NCBI GenBank assembly: GCA_046329195.1
Contig: JAXLVB010000001.1
Coordinates: 186,001-250,000 of the forward strand
DNA from: JAXLVB01 sp046329195
Lineage (GTDB): Bacteria > Bacteroidota > Bacteroidia > Cytophagales > Spirosomataceae
Length of the DNA stretch: 64,000 nt
Direction of reading: 5' to 3'
This document shows positions 41,830 to 50,802 of the stretch, in pieces (positions within the stretch are counted from its first letter, which is position 1; each line of letters starts with the position of its first letter). The notes under the pieces are model-generated. The model was not told the origin of the DNA. It did no database searches and saw only the letters and a program-made list of their open reading frames with translations. Made by a program: the position numbers and the translations under genes.

Positions 41830-43557
41830 ATGAAAGTACGCATTAAATCTTTGTTAGTGGCAGGATGTTTGTCATTGATTGGAATGGTTCAATTGATGGC
41901 GCAAGACGTTCAGTCGGGTATAAAGGCCTTGGAGTCGGAGCAATATACCAAAGCTCAGGGAATCTTTCAAGGTTTAGTAACTGCGGCGCCAACAGCAGAA
42001 AACTACTTCTATTTGGGTTATTATTATTTGCGCCTCGACAAAGCTGCTGAAGCCAAGGCTGCTTTTGAAAAAGGTCTTGCTGCAGACCCTAAGTACTTGC
42101 TCAACAACGTGGGCTTGGGTGGAGTTGCTTTGCTTAGTAAAGACCGTGCAGGGGCAAAGGCTCAGATTGATCAGGCGCTTGCGGCCAGCAAAAACAAAGA
42201 CGAAAACGTACTTTGGCGTGCTGCCGAAATGTACACCCTTTTTGAAGAAGCTAATGACCCAGCCGAGGCGATTCGCTTGATTGATGCCATCAGCTTGCTC
42301 AAAAAGAAATCGAATAACCCTGAGTTTAGCATGGTGAAGGGAGACGCCTTGTTGATTAAGAACGAAGGTGGTCCTGCTGCTACCGAATATGAGCGTGTGA
42401 TTCAGGCTAACCCTGTAGCTTACCTCAAAGCAAAAGCAGCTACTCGCTTGGGTGTGATTTTCAAGCGTGGCAAAAACTACGGTACAGAAGGTGCTCAAAA
42501 ATGGTTTAACCAAGCCATTAACGATGACCCTGACTTCTCTCCTGTGTATCGTGAATACGGCGAATTGTGGTTATTGGCTCGCCAATACAAAAACGCAGCT
42601 AAAAATTATAAGGACTATCGTAGCAAAGCCGAAGTAACACCAGAGTCAGATTTACGATACGCTAAGTTTGCCTTTTTGAGCAAAGATTATGAAAGCTCGT
42701 TGTTGGTGTTGAACCAACTTAAAGGCAAAATCAACGACCCAGATATTCCTCGTATGTACGGATATTCGTACTTTGAGACTGAGAAATATGACCTTAGTAT
42801 AGAAAACTTGGAGCAATTGTTGAAAACGATTCCTCAAGAAAAACAATTGACCTCTGACTATGGGTATTTGGGTAAAGGTTATGCCAAATTGAAGAAAGAC
42901 GAAGAAGCCATGAAGTATTTGATGATGGCAGCTCCAGTAGATACCAACGAAAACTACTATTTGGACATCTTCAACATTCAGTTTACGAACCAGAAGAAGT
43001 ACAAAGAAGCTGCTGAAACCTACAAAAAAGTGATAACTTGGAAAACTGCCAAGAAAGAACGAGTAGGTACCAACGAATACATGGCGTTGGGTCGTGCTTA
43101 TTACTTCGCATCGGCAGTAACAGCCAAAGCAGCCAAAGATACTCTTGCGATGGTTGCCTTAGCTCAAAAGGCAGACTCCTCTTTTGCACTGATTGCTGCA
43201 GTAAACGCTGCGTATTCGGCACAGCACTTGTGGAGAGCACGAGCTAATCTATTGGTTGATGTTGATAAAACAGGTGGACAGGCCATCCCTCACTATGAGA
43301 AGTTTGTAGAAATGAACTGGACTGATGCTGCTAACAAAGAGAAAAACAAGCGTGATTTGCTTGAAGCCACCAAATATTTGGCTTACTGGTATGCTACCAA
43401 AGCCGATGCAGCTAAGCTTCAAGATTATGCAAACAAGGCTCTTGAGTTGGCACCTGACGATGCTGCAGTGAAGGAATTACTGAATCCAAGTACTCCGCCA
43501 GCTACGCCTACAACACCTCCAAAACAAGGTGGTGCCACTACGCCTCCAAAGCAATAA
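41830..43557 (+). CDS. Exported tetratricopeptide-repeat protein of the Ton cluster
   Basis: A 575-residue periplasmic protein. The signal peptide (MKVRIKSLLVAGCLSLIGM, cut after LMAQ) fixes the start at 41830. Many TPRs follow, for example PTAENYFYLGYYYLRLDKAA, EYRSKAEVTPESDLRYAKF and SDYGYLGKGYAKLKKDEEAM, ending in a low-complexity tail (TPPATPTTPPKQ). It probably acts as a scaffold with the PstS-like lipoprotein. Same-strand location and co-occurrence with exbB/exbD/tonB are recalled as conserved in Bacteroidota. A strong terminator follows the gene. Confidence 0.85.
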   Translation: MKVRIKSLLVAGCLSLIGMVQLMAQDVQSGIKALESEQYTKAQGIFQGLVTAAPTAENYFYLGYYYLRLDKAAEAKAAFEKGLAADPKYLLNNVGLGGVALLSKDRAGAKAQIDQALAASKNKDENVLWRAAEMYTLFEEANDPAEAIRLIDAISLLKKKSNNPEFSMVKGDALLIKNEGGPAATEYERVIQANPVAYLKAKAATRLGVIFKRGKNYGTEGAQKWFNQAINDDPDFSPVYREYGELWLLARQYKNAAKNYKDYRSKAEVTPESDLRYAKFAFLSKDYESSLLVLNQLKGKINDPDIPRMYGYSYFETEKYDLSIENLEQLLKTIPQEKQLTSDYGYLGKGYAKLKKDEEAMKYLMMAAPVDTNENYYLDIFNIQFTNQKKYKEAAETYKKVITWKTAKKERVGTNEYMALGRAYYFASAVTAKAAKDTLAMVALAQKADSSFALIAAVNAAYSAQHLWRARANLLVDVDKTGGQAIPHYEKFVEMNWTDAANKEKNKRDLLEATKYLAYWYATKADAAKLQDYANKALELAPDDAAVKELLNPSTPPATPTTPPKQGGATTPPKQ

Positions 43558-43569
43558 GATAAAAAATAG

Positions 43570-43606
43570 AAAAAAGCGGGATGCTCAGTGAGCATCCCGC
43601 TTTTTT
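43570..43606 (+). terminator. Intrinsic terminator after the TPR gene
   Basis: AAAAAAGCGGGATGCT (43570-43585) pairs with AGCATCCCGCTTTTTT (43591-43606) with the loop CAGTG. It ends the plus-strand cluster and could also serve the converging DoxX gene. Confidence 0.9.
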
Positions 43607-43624
43607 GTTTAAACTACTCAATGG

Positions 43625-44032
43625 CTATTTGAACAACCGAGCGTCTAATGAATAACGGCCCGGCCCTGTCAAAAACAGTGCGACAAACGGTATCAAAAAT
43701 AAGAAAGCGTGTTCTTTGTCGCCCAAAGACTCTCCGGCATGAATTACTAATGCTATGGTTGTCATGTTGGCAATGAGCATCAGCAGTGCAAAACGAGTAA
43801 ATAGTCCCAAGGCCAACAGAATAGAACTAAAAAACTCTGCTGCTACCACTAAGGCATGAGAAACCACCGGACTGACATGAAAGGGGTCTGGGAATCCACT
43901 GCTATTCCCAGCTATTAGTTCTAACAGTTTATCATAGCCATGAGTTGCTAAGAAAAACGCTGCCCCTACTCGTAAGATGAGCAGGCCAGCATCGGTGTTG
44001 ATGGGGGCTGTGTGAAGCAATGTACGAAACAT
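43625..44032 (-). CDS. DoxX family protein
   Basis: A 135-residue, four-helix membrane protein with the DoxX signatures AGLLILRVGAAFFLATHGYDKLLEL, FPDPFHV and ALVVAAEFFSSILLALGLFTRF, then MTTIALVIHAGES and the closing FLTGPGRYSLDA. Family members are linked to redox stress or quinone chemistry, without a defined reaction. It lies 29 bp downstream of the penicillin acylase on the same strand and may be its operon partner. Confidence 0.88.
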   Translation of the reverse strand: MFRTLLHTAPINTDAGLLILRVGAAFFLATHGYDKLLELIAGNSSGFPDPFHVSPVVSHALVVAAEFFSSILLALGLFTRFALLMLIANMTTIALVIHAGESLGDKEHAFLFLIPFVALFLTGPGRYSLDARLFK

Positions 44033-44061
44033 GGTAAAATCAGTGGTTAGGATTCAATAAA

Positions 44062-46521
44062 TTATGGCTTTAAGGTCATGGTTCCAATTTTGACTTTCTC
44101 AATATCGGCTTTGTTCATCAACTCGGTTCGGACTTGGCTTTCGGCAAACAGTTTCGCTTGGTCATCATAATGTTTGCTCAAAAAATACCCTGACTGGCCA
44201 GTTGGATTCACACTGGTAGCATTGTTGGGCATTCCAAAATCAATGATTCGGCGTAGGGCGGGGCCATATTTCACATCGTATTTACCAAAAACATCCATTC
44301 CAAAATCAAGATTATTGAGGGTTTCTCGACCACCCGGCACCTCTAAAGGCCCTACATTGAAGTATTTACCAATTACTGGCACCACATTGAGCGGGTGTTT
44401 GTGCGTAAGAGTATGAACCTTGCGCCATTCCCAGCCTACGGTCTGACCTCCTAATTGATTGGTTAGGTCATAGATAGCCTGCATGTAGGCCTTTGCCATG
44501 ATTTGTGCTCGTTTTTCTTTGACCTTAGGCGTGGTAATATCGTCCCACCAAGGTGAGGTATCGTTGCAAAGAAACTCAGCCATATTGCGCTTAAAGGGGT
44601 GAGAGCTACTAAAGGTTTTGAAGGTCTCATCACCCAACTCATCTCGCATAGCGTATTCGTAAAGACGATAGATGAATCGGTAAAAAATCGTAGGCTCTAC
44701 GTCTGTTAAGTCGTGTGAGCCATCCCAGTTTTTGAGGAGACCAAGCCCTAGCTCAAAGTTTGGGGTTCGTTTTTTATTCTCTTCTAACTCTACAATGGGC
44801 TTAAATAAAGGCAAAATATCTTTCAACAGAGCTGAATAGTTCGGATTAGTTACATCATTAATCACCTTGCGTACTTCTTCGGGTGACCAATCTTTTTTGT
44901 CGTTAAACAACAGTTGTTCAATGCGTTTGGCACGGTCGCCGGGTACATAATAACCTGATACCAAGCCCGTGCCCATGTCGTCGGGTTGGTTATTGGCTGA
45001 GTACAATACCCCTCGTTCGGGATTCAAAATTTGTGGATTTTGGTCAAAGTCTAACCAGCCGAGGGGGTCATCGTTACCAGTGGTGCCATCCAAAATCAGA
45101 CAGGGGTTCACGTGCGTAGGGCGCTTGACCAACTTAGCTGCTGCCCACCAAGCAATGTTTCCTTCGGTATCAGCCCACATGAAGTTGAGCCCGGGTGCCG
45201 TTACCTTGGCCACTGCGTTACGAGCTTGCGCTACACCCCGAGCATGTGCCAGTTCGTAGAAGACCTCAAGACTCCGATTCGGAAACTGATACATGGTCCA
45301 CCATAGCGCAATGGGCTGCTTCGACTCTTGAAGTTTTTTATCCACTTCATTAATTAAGATACCATGCCGAGACGTCTTGACCGACAGCGGCACGTCGTCA
45401 CCACCCTTGACCTTGATAACTTCCTGACGCACAGCCAATTCTTCCCAGTGGTCTTTGTACCACACTTGGTTGGCATTTTGTGGGTTTAGCTTTTCTCTGA
45501 AAAAGTCCACGTCGTCGTTTTCAAACATGGTGATTCCCCAGCCGCCGTGCTGATTGTGCCCGAGTGCACCAAAAGGCGTACCTGCGATAAAATTGCCATA
45601 AAACTGAAAGCCTGGGCATTCTAAATGGGCTTCATACCAAACCGATGGTTGCGCAAAACCAATGTGGGTGTCGTTAGACAGAATAGGCTTACCTGATTGG
45701 GTTTTGCTTCCGCTAATCACCCAGCCGTTAGAGCCGTGATAGGCGGGAAAAGGCAGTTTTTCTTCAATAGTAGAGGCCAAATTGGCAAAGTGCATCAAAT
45801 CGGCGCCACCTTGGTTCGACTGCCAAGCAGTACTGGCCAATGGGGCTGGCTTCGTATGATTTATAGGGATTTTGGGTTCATTGGCAGGCCAGTAGCTATT
45901 GAAGTCTTTTAGATACGTTTCGCCGTACTTTTCATAAATATTGGTTACCACGGCTTCGGTTCTAAAGGCTTCGGCAAAGGTATAGCCCATGTAGGTAGTG
46001 ATGGTAAGCATGTCTTCGAGTGTGAACTCTTGCTTCGGAATACCCACCAGCGTAAACTCAATAGGCGTCTTTCCATTACGAATGTAGTCGTTTACACCAT
46101 CGAGGTAGGCTTGTGCGGCCTTCATAAAGGGCGTTGTTTTGTCTCGATAAACAGAATCGAGCGTTTTTTTGGCATAGTGTTGAAAACTAAGCGTTCGGAA
46201 GAATCGGTCGCTTTCGAGGGCATCTTTTCCGAAGATTTCGGCCAATTGCCCTTTGGCCAAGCGCCGCAGCACCTCCATTTGAAACAAACGGTCTTGTGCA
46301 TGTACATAGCCGAAGGCACGAAAAACGTCTTCTTCGCTTTGTCCATAAATATGCGGAATCCCGAAGTTGTCGTACATTACTTGCGCAGGGGCTTTCAAGC
46401 CAGCAAGCTGGTGCTCGGCGTTATAATCGGGTTTAAGGTTTTGAAGCCAGAAGTAAATACCAACGGCTGCAACAACAAGTAATAACAATAGGCTTAGAAG
46501 GATTTTTTTGAAGAGTTTCAT
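44062..46521 (-). CDS. Penicillin acylase family protein (Ntn hydrolase)
   Basis: An 819-residue precursor of the penicillin G acylase/acyl-homoserine-lactone acylase family. A membrane anchor (ILLSLLLLLVVAAVGIYFWL) is near the N terminus. The alpha-chain motif DNFGIPHIYG is present, and the autocleavage site is HGSNGWVISG near residue 262, whose Ser becomes the N-terminal nucleophile of the beta chain. The beta chain has the substrate-side NHQHGG-type motif (LGHNQHGGWGITMFEND). Substrates could be amide-linked acyl side chains, including lactone signals; beta-lactam cleavage should not be assumed. ATG 46521 is preferred over 46536. Confidence 0.92.
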   Translation of the reverse strand: MKLFKKILLSLLLLLVVAAVGIYFWLQNLKPDYNAEHQLAGLKAPAQVMYDNFGIPHIYGQSEEDVFRAFGYVHAQDRLFQMEVLRRLAKGQLAEIFGKDALESDRFFRTLSFQHYAKKTLDSVYRDKTTPFMKAAQAYLDGVNDYIRNGKTPIEFTLVGIPKQEFTLEDMLTITTYMGYTFAEAFRTEAVVTNIYEKYGETYLKDFNSYWPANEPKIPINHTKPAPLASTAWQSNQGGADLMHFANLASTIEEKLPFPAYHGSNGWVISGSKTQSGKPILSNDTHIGFAQPSVWYEAHLECPGFQFYGNFIAGTPFGALGHNQHGGWGITMFENDDVDFFREKLNPQNANQVWYKDHWEELAVRQEVIKVKGGDDVPLSVKTSRHGILINEVDKKLQESKQPIALWWTMYQFPNRSLEVFYELAHARGVAQARNAVAKVTAPGLNFMWADTEGNIAWWAAAKLVKRPTHVNPCLILDGTTGNDDPLGWLDFDQNPQILNPERGVLYSANNQPDDMGTGLVSGYYVPGDRAKRIEQLLFNDKKDWSPEEVRKVINDVTNPNYSALLKDILPLFKPIVELEENKKRTPNFELGLGLLKNWDGSHDLTDVEPTIFYRFIYRLYEYAMRDELGDETFKTFSSSHPFKRNMAEFLCNDTSPWWDDITTPKVKEKRAQIMAKAYMQAIYDLTNQLGGQTVGWEWRKVHTLTHKHPLNVVPVIGKYFNVGPLEVPGGRETLNNLDFGMDVFGKYDVKYGPALRRIIDFGMPNNATSVNPTGQSGYFLSKHYDDQAKLFAESQVRTELMNKADIEKVKIGTMTLKP

Positions 46522-46554
46522 ATTCGTTGATGTCAAAATAGAAAGAGTACAAAC

Positions 46555-47955
46555 CTACATTTTTTTTATGATTAGGTGTTCAGTAATCCATTTTTCATAG
46601 GGCCAAGGGTCGTGATTGAGCCAGTTTTTGTAAAATCGTAAAATTATTCCTGACATTTCATCTGGATGAAAAATCCCCCGTTCAAGAAAATATTTTTTCA
46701 GGCGAGAGCCTTTCCACAAACCCCAGTCATTGCGTAATGAAGTACCCACCGTCATGTGTACTATTGCTCTTTCATTCAAATTTTTTATGGCATCTTTCAG
46801 AACATGGCTAAGTTGTTGATCTAAGGTACAAAAAGCATCTTTCAAATCTTTTGGAATGTATATTCCTGCCAGACTATCTTTTTCGATATTCTGTTTATAG
46901 ATAGCCCATTCGGCTTCACGTTGTTTGACACGGTCTTTTTTTGATTGCTTATCTGATTTTTTTCGGAAGAATCCATAGTAGCTAAATAGGTATTTGTCAA
47001 AATACGGATGCCATTGTACTGGGTCAAATTCAATAGATTGAAGAATTTTCCTAATTTTAGTTGAATCCAAATCTGAGAAAGTGCTTCGGATAGCAAGTTT
47101 GCTTTGTTGAGGAATAAATTCATAGTCAAAAAATACCTTGTACCAACGATACGTTGTTTGTTCTTCGTCGTTAGGTCTTCCATCGGCGATCACCATCTTT
47201 AATTGTTTGGCAAGTATATTTCCGAGTGAAATAGTTTTATACGTAGGTGCTTTTACTTGCTTATCTGCCCGTAGAGCAACCCCAACCGGAAGCGAAAACG
47301 TCTGTACGACCTCGTCAATACCTATTGAAGCTGGTTTTTTTTCGATAATTCGTTGTTCAGTAGTGCTATACCAATACATAATTTTATCTTTTGTAATCAG
47401 GCAAACGGTGTCCCCTTTGAATGAAAATCTGTAGGTTTCAAAGAGTTGGCTTTGCCGTGAACTATCCGTTATAGAACGATAGGCATTTAACATCGCTGGC
47501 ATTACATACCGGTTAGATGTAGAATAATACACTGAATATGCTCCTTGTTCAATCCCCTCTTCTGTTTCAAGCGGAATTAACGTATCGTCCTGTGTAACTA
47601 ACTTTCCTTCATGAAATACATAAAGGCTAATTTTTTTATCCATGTGGTTTGGGGCAAAGTAAAAAACATCCATACCATTATTTGACAAATAGCAATATTC
47701 TAAATATTGATGAGCAAGTGTGTAAAGTGGATGTAGTGTATCCTTTGAGGCATATACTTTGGCTGTACAGTTGCATCCGCCTCTACCGCCCGTCCAATCT
47801 GCATAAGTTACTCGTGCGATGAAAAATTGTTCATTTGGAGAGTATAGTTTATTAATGCCCGATGCAAAGAGACCAAAGGCGGGATTATCGTTTTGGGCGA
47901 AAGAACATGACTGACTTAGGATAAAAGAGAAGATGAAAAATAAAATAGTGGGCAT
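46555..47955 (-). CDS. Exported protein with C-terminal DUF6794-like domain, unknown function
   Basis: A 466-residue protein with a signal peptide (MPTILFFIFSFILSQSCS, cut after FAQ). Most of it is unrecognised. The last 100 residues fit the DUF6794 pattern: IPKDLKDAFCTLDQQLSHVLKD, then RNDWGLWKGSRLKKYFLERG and IFHPDEMSGIILRFYKNWLN. It is clearly richer in A and T than its neighbours, with more Ile, Lys and Asn, a possible sign of recent transfer. It ends 33 bp before the penicillin acylase start, on the same strand. Confidence 0.72.
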   Translation of the reverse strand: MPTILFFIFSFILSQSCSFAQNDNPAFGLFASGINKLYSPNEQFFIARVTYADWTGGRGGCNCTAKVYASKDTLHPLYTLAHQYLEYCYLSNNGMDVFYFAPNHMDKKISLYVFHEGKLVTQDDTLIPLETEEGIEQGAYSVYYSTSNRYVMPAMLNAYRSITDSSRQSQLFETYRFSFKGDTVCLITKDKIMYWYSTTEQRIIEKKPASIGIDEVVQTFSLPVGVALRADKQVKAPTYKTISLGNILAKQLKMVIADGRPNDEEQTTYRWYKVFFDYEFIPQQSKLAIRSTFSDLDSTKIRKILQSIEFDPVQWHPYFDKYLFSYYGFFRKKSDKQSKKDRVKQREAEWAIYKQNIEKDSLAGIYIPKDLKDAFCTLDQQLSHVLKDAIKNLNERAIVHMTVGTSLRNDWGLWKGSRLKKYFLERGIFHPDEMSGIILRFYKNWLNHDPWPYEKWITEHLIIKKM

Positions 47956-48256
47956 ATTACATAGAATTGTGAGTGGGAATCGTACATAAACAAATAACGA
48001 ATCTAAATCGCATTTAGCATTTTCAGTTTTTGCTGTGATTTGATTCTTTTGACAACCTATTGGGTCATTTCGTTGCCTCTGATTTGGTGATTGTTAAATT
48101 CAAGTCAAGTCCAGAGCCACCTAATCTCCCTTTCCAAATCTCTTCACATTAAATACAATGTGCCCTAAAATGGGCAAATACGTCGAAAATCGTACAAAAA
48201 GTGAGGGGTTTGTACTATATTGGGGCATTACGATTCACTTAACCAACATTGTTGAT
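47956..48256. other. 301-bp divergent intergenic region ahead of the M1 peptidase gene
   Basis: The region holds the promoters of the DUF6794 gene and the peptidase gene. GCCC-TAAAAT-GGGC near 48163 is a short perfect hairpin. TATATTGG near 48216 is one mismatch from TAnnTTTG and would give a leader of about 30 nt. No gene or RNA is apparent. Confidence 0.35.
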
Positions 48257-50653
48257 ATGGCGAACCATTTACAAAACACCATCCAAAAGATTTGCTTCTT
48301 AACCTTGGCGTTGGGTAGTACGTTTCATGCGGTGGCTCAACTCCGAGCACAAGCTGATGCTTACAACGCTAATAACCGCTTTGAACAGTTAGGAGCGCTA
48401 CTACCTACTCCTAACGCATACCGTTCTGCTTCGGGCGCTCCGGGCAAAGATTACTGGCAAAACCGAGTTGACTATGACATCAAGGCTGAACTAGACGATG
48501 AAAAACGTCGAATTGTCGGTTCTGAGGTGATTACTTACAACAACTCGTCGCCCGACGAACTCCGGTATTTGTGGCTTCAGTTGGACCAAAATCTTTTTGC
48601 AAAAGGCTCTATTGGTAAAAATACAGGGATTGGAGGGATTGAACAAAACACTGATATTTCGCAAGTAAATGCACTCACTCAATTAATTGATAACCAGCGA
48701 GATTACGGCTACAAAATCACAGCGGTAAAAGATACCAAAGGTGGTGCTTTATCGTATGCCATCAACGGAACCATGATGCGAGTCGAACTGCCAGCACCAA
48801 TCAAAACCGGACAGAGTTTTTCGTTTTCGATTGACTGGAACTACAACATCGTGAACATGGACGAGGTTCGGGCACGTTCGGGTTATGAATTTTTCCCAAA
48901 AGACGGTAACACTGCTTACTTTGTGGCTCAGTGGTTTCCTCGCCTCTGTGTATATGACGACATCAACGGCTGGATGCACAAGCAGTTTTTAGGACAAGGG
49001 GAGTTTACTTTGCCCTTTGGCAATTACAAGGTGGCTATTACCGTACCTAACGACCACATAGTAGGCGCTACCGGAGACCTCCAAAACCTGCAACAGACAC
49101 TCACTCCTACACAGCTAAAGCGCTGGGAACAAGCCAAGAAGGAATTTACAAACCCTATAGAGATTGTAACCCAAGCCGAAGCAACTGCCGCCGAAAAAAA
49201 CAAACCGACAGGCAAAAAAACGTGGGTTTTCGCCGCTAAAGACGTTCGAGATTTTGCATTTTGCACCTCTCGAAAGTTCATTTGGGATGCCATGAATACT
49301 CAATTACCCAACGGTAAAACGGCCATGGCTATGTCGTATTTCCCTAAAGAAGGCAACCCGCTCTGGGGCAAATATTCTACACAAGCCGTAGCACATACAC
49401 TTCGTACGTACTCTGCCACGACGATTGACTACCCTTATCCGGTGGCGATTTCGGCCAACTGGGGCCGAGGCGGTGGAATGGAGTACCCTATGATTTGCTT
49501 TAACGCAGGTCGCCCAGAGGCAGATGGCACCTACAGCGAGCAAGTCAAATACGGTCTGATTTCGGTAGTGATTCACGAAGTAGGCCATAATTTCTTCCCG
49601 ATGATTATTAATTCGGACGAACGTCAGTGGTCTTGGATGGACGAGGGCTTGAATTCTTTTACGCAATACTTGTCTGAACAGCAATGGGATCGAAATTATC
49701 CCTCACGCCGTGGCGAACCACAGCTCATTGTGGACTATATGAAGTCTGACCCTAAGGCGCTTTCGCCTATCATGACTTCGGCTGATAACGTGATTAACCA
49801 CGGCCCTAATGCCTACTCTAAACCCGCTACCGCCTTGAACATCTTGCGTGAAACCGTGATGGGTCGGGAGCTATTTGACTATGCTTTTAAAGAATATGCT
49901 CGCCGTTGGGCATTTAAGCATCCATCGCCCGCCGACTTCTTCCGTACCATGGAAGATGCCTCAGGTGTGGACCTTGACTGGTTCTGGAAAAGCTGGTTCT
50001 ATGGCGTTGAGCCTGTGGACCAAGACCTTGCTGATGTACAATGGTTTGCCCTTGACCCTCAAGACCCTGCCAAACAAAAAGCCGCTCAAAAAGCTACCGA
50101 CGAGGCCAAAAAGAAAACCCTAGCCAGCACTCGTAACAAAACCGACATCAAGCAAACCGCCGTGGAAGCCAACCCAAGTCTGGCTGACTTTTATACTACC
50201 TACGACCGCTATGCTGTAACCGATGCCGACAAAAAGAAGCAAGAAGCGTATTTGGCTACCCTCACTGCCGATGAGCGCAAGCTTCTGGAAGATGGCTATA
50301 ATTTTTACACCATCAACCTCAAAAACAAGGGTGGCGTACCGATGCCTGTGATTTTGAAAGCGCAATACGAAGATGGTACCGACGAGATTTTCCGCATTCC
50401 AGCCGAAATCTGGCGCTTGAACGACAAGGATGTGAAGAAAATCATCCCGACCAAGAAGCGGGTAACGCAGTGGACGCTGGACCCCTTCTTTGAGATTGCC
50501 GATATTGACACAGCGAACAACTCGTTCCCACGAAAACCAGCAGAACCTACTCGTTTCCAGTTGTTTAAATTTAACTTTCCTCGTCAGCGCAACCCGATGC
50601 AAGAGGCTCAACGCCAAAGCCCAGGGGCTGTTCAGGGCGCACCACGCAACTAA
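48257..50653 (+). CDS. Secreted M1-family metallopeptidase
   Basis: A 798-residue zinc peptidase. The signal peptide is MANHLQNTIQKICFLTLAL, cut after AVAQ. The substrate-binding motif GGMEYPM precedes the zinc site HEVGH (about 440-444), followed by the third ligand E after 18 residues (in WMDEGLN), the exact M1 gluzincin spacing. Such enzymes remove N-terminal residues from peptides and are usually exported in Bacteroidota. The C-terminal part lacks the ERAP-like domain but has long Lys-rich helices. ATG 48257 is chosen because the earlier ATG at 48158 has no signal peptide. Confidence 0.92.
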   Translation: MANHLQNTIQKICFLTLALGSTFHAVAQLRAQADAYNANNRFEQLGALLPTPNAYRSASGAPGKDYWQNRVDYDIKAELDDEKRRIVGSEVITYNNSSPDELRYLWLQLDQNLFAKGSIGKNTGIGGIEQNTDISQVNALTQLIDNQRDYGYKITAVKDTKGGALSYAINGTMMRVELPAPIKTGQSFSFSIDWNYNIVNMDEVRARSGYEFFPKDGNTAYFVAQWFPRLCVYDDINGWMHKQFLGQGEFTLPFGNYKVAITVPNDHIVGATGDLQNLQQTLTPTQLKRWEQAKKEFTNPIEIVTQAEATAAEKNKPTGKKTWVFAAKDVRDFAFCTSRKFIWDAMNTQLPNGKTAMAMSYFPKEGNPLWGKYSTQAVAHTLRTYSATTIDYPYPVAISANWGRGGGMEYPMICFNAGRPEADGTYSEQVKYGLISVVIHEVGHNFFPMIINSDERQWSWMDEGLNSFTQYLSEQQWDRNYPSRRGEPQLIVDYMKSDPKALSPIMTSADNVINHGPNAYSKPATALNILRETVMGRELFDYAFKEYARRWAFKHPSPADFFRTMEDASGVDLDWFWKSWFYGVEPVDQDLADVQWFALDPQDPAKQKAAQKATDEAKKKTLASTRNKTDIKQTAVEANPSLADFYTTYDRYAVTDADKKKQEAYLATLTADERKLLEDGYNFYTINLKNKGGVPMPVILKAQYEDGTDEIFRIPAEIWRLNDKDVKKIIPTKKRVTQWTLDPFFEIADIDTANNSFPRKPAEPTRFQLFKFNFPRQRNPMQEAQRQSPGAVQGAPRN

Positions 50654-50721
50654 AAACACAGGAACTCTGGCTTACTAAAAAGTTTCCAGCAAGAAGATGT
50701 AGAAAAAATCATAGAAGCATT

Positions 50722-50729
50722 TACCTTTG
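50722..50729 (+). promoter_or_regulatory. Candidate -7 box of kup
   Basis: TACCTTTG matches TAnnTTTG, 74 bp before the ATG of kup. The leader transcribed from it would contain the hairpin at 50752-50787. The -33 region is not convincing. Confidence 0.5.
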
Positions 50730-50751
50730 TCGGCTGATTTGGAACCACTAA

Positions 50752-50787
50752 AGAATTGAGAATAAGGCGGTGACACCCCTCAATTCT
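50752..50787 (+). promoter_or_regulatory. Structured leader hairpin directly before kup
   Basis: AGAATTGAG (50752-50760) pairs with CTCAATTCT (50779-50787), and GGTGACACC inside the 18-base loop can form a second small stem. It ends 15 bp before the start codon, so it could block ribosome access. It is not a recognised riboswitch class. The string ATTGAGAATAAGG at its left is echoed at the fucosidase leader (ATTGAAAATAAGG). Confidence 0.55.
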
Positions 50788-50802
50788 AAATGAACAATCT
50801 TC

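Noticed and set aside
41974..42513. 179-codon minus-strand frame opposite the TPR gene
   Set aside because: It mirrors a repeated TPR coding sequence and has no start context or homology.
44062..46521. Beta-lactam inactivation by the penicillin acylase homologue
   Set aside because: Family members mostly hydrolyse other amides, such as acyl-homoserine lactones, and the sequence does not identify the substrate.
46550..46557. TAGGTTTG -7-like match on the minus strand before the penicillin acylase gene
   Set aside because: It overlaps the end of the upstream gene and has no -33 box, so I do not call a promoter there.
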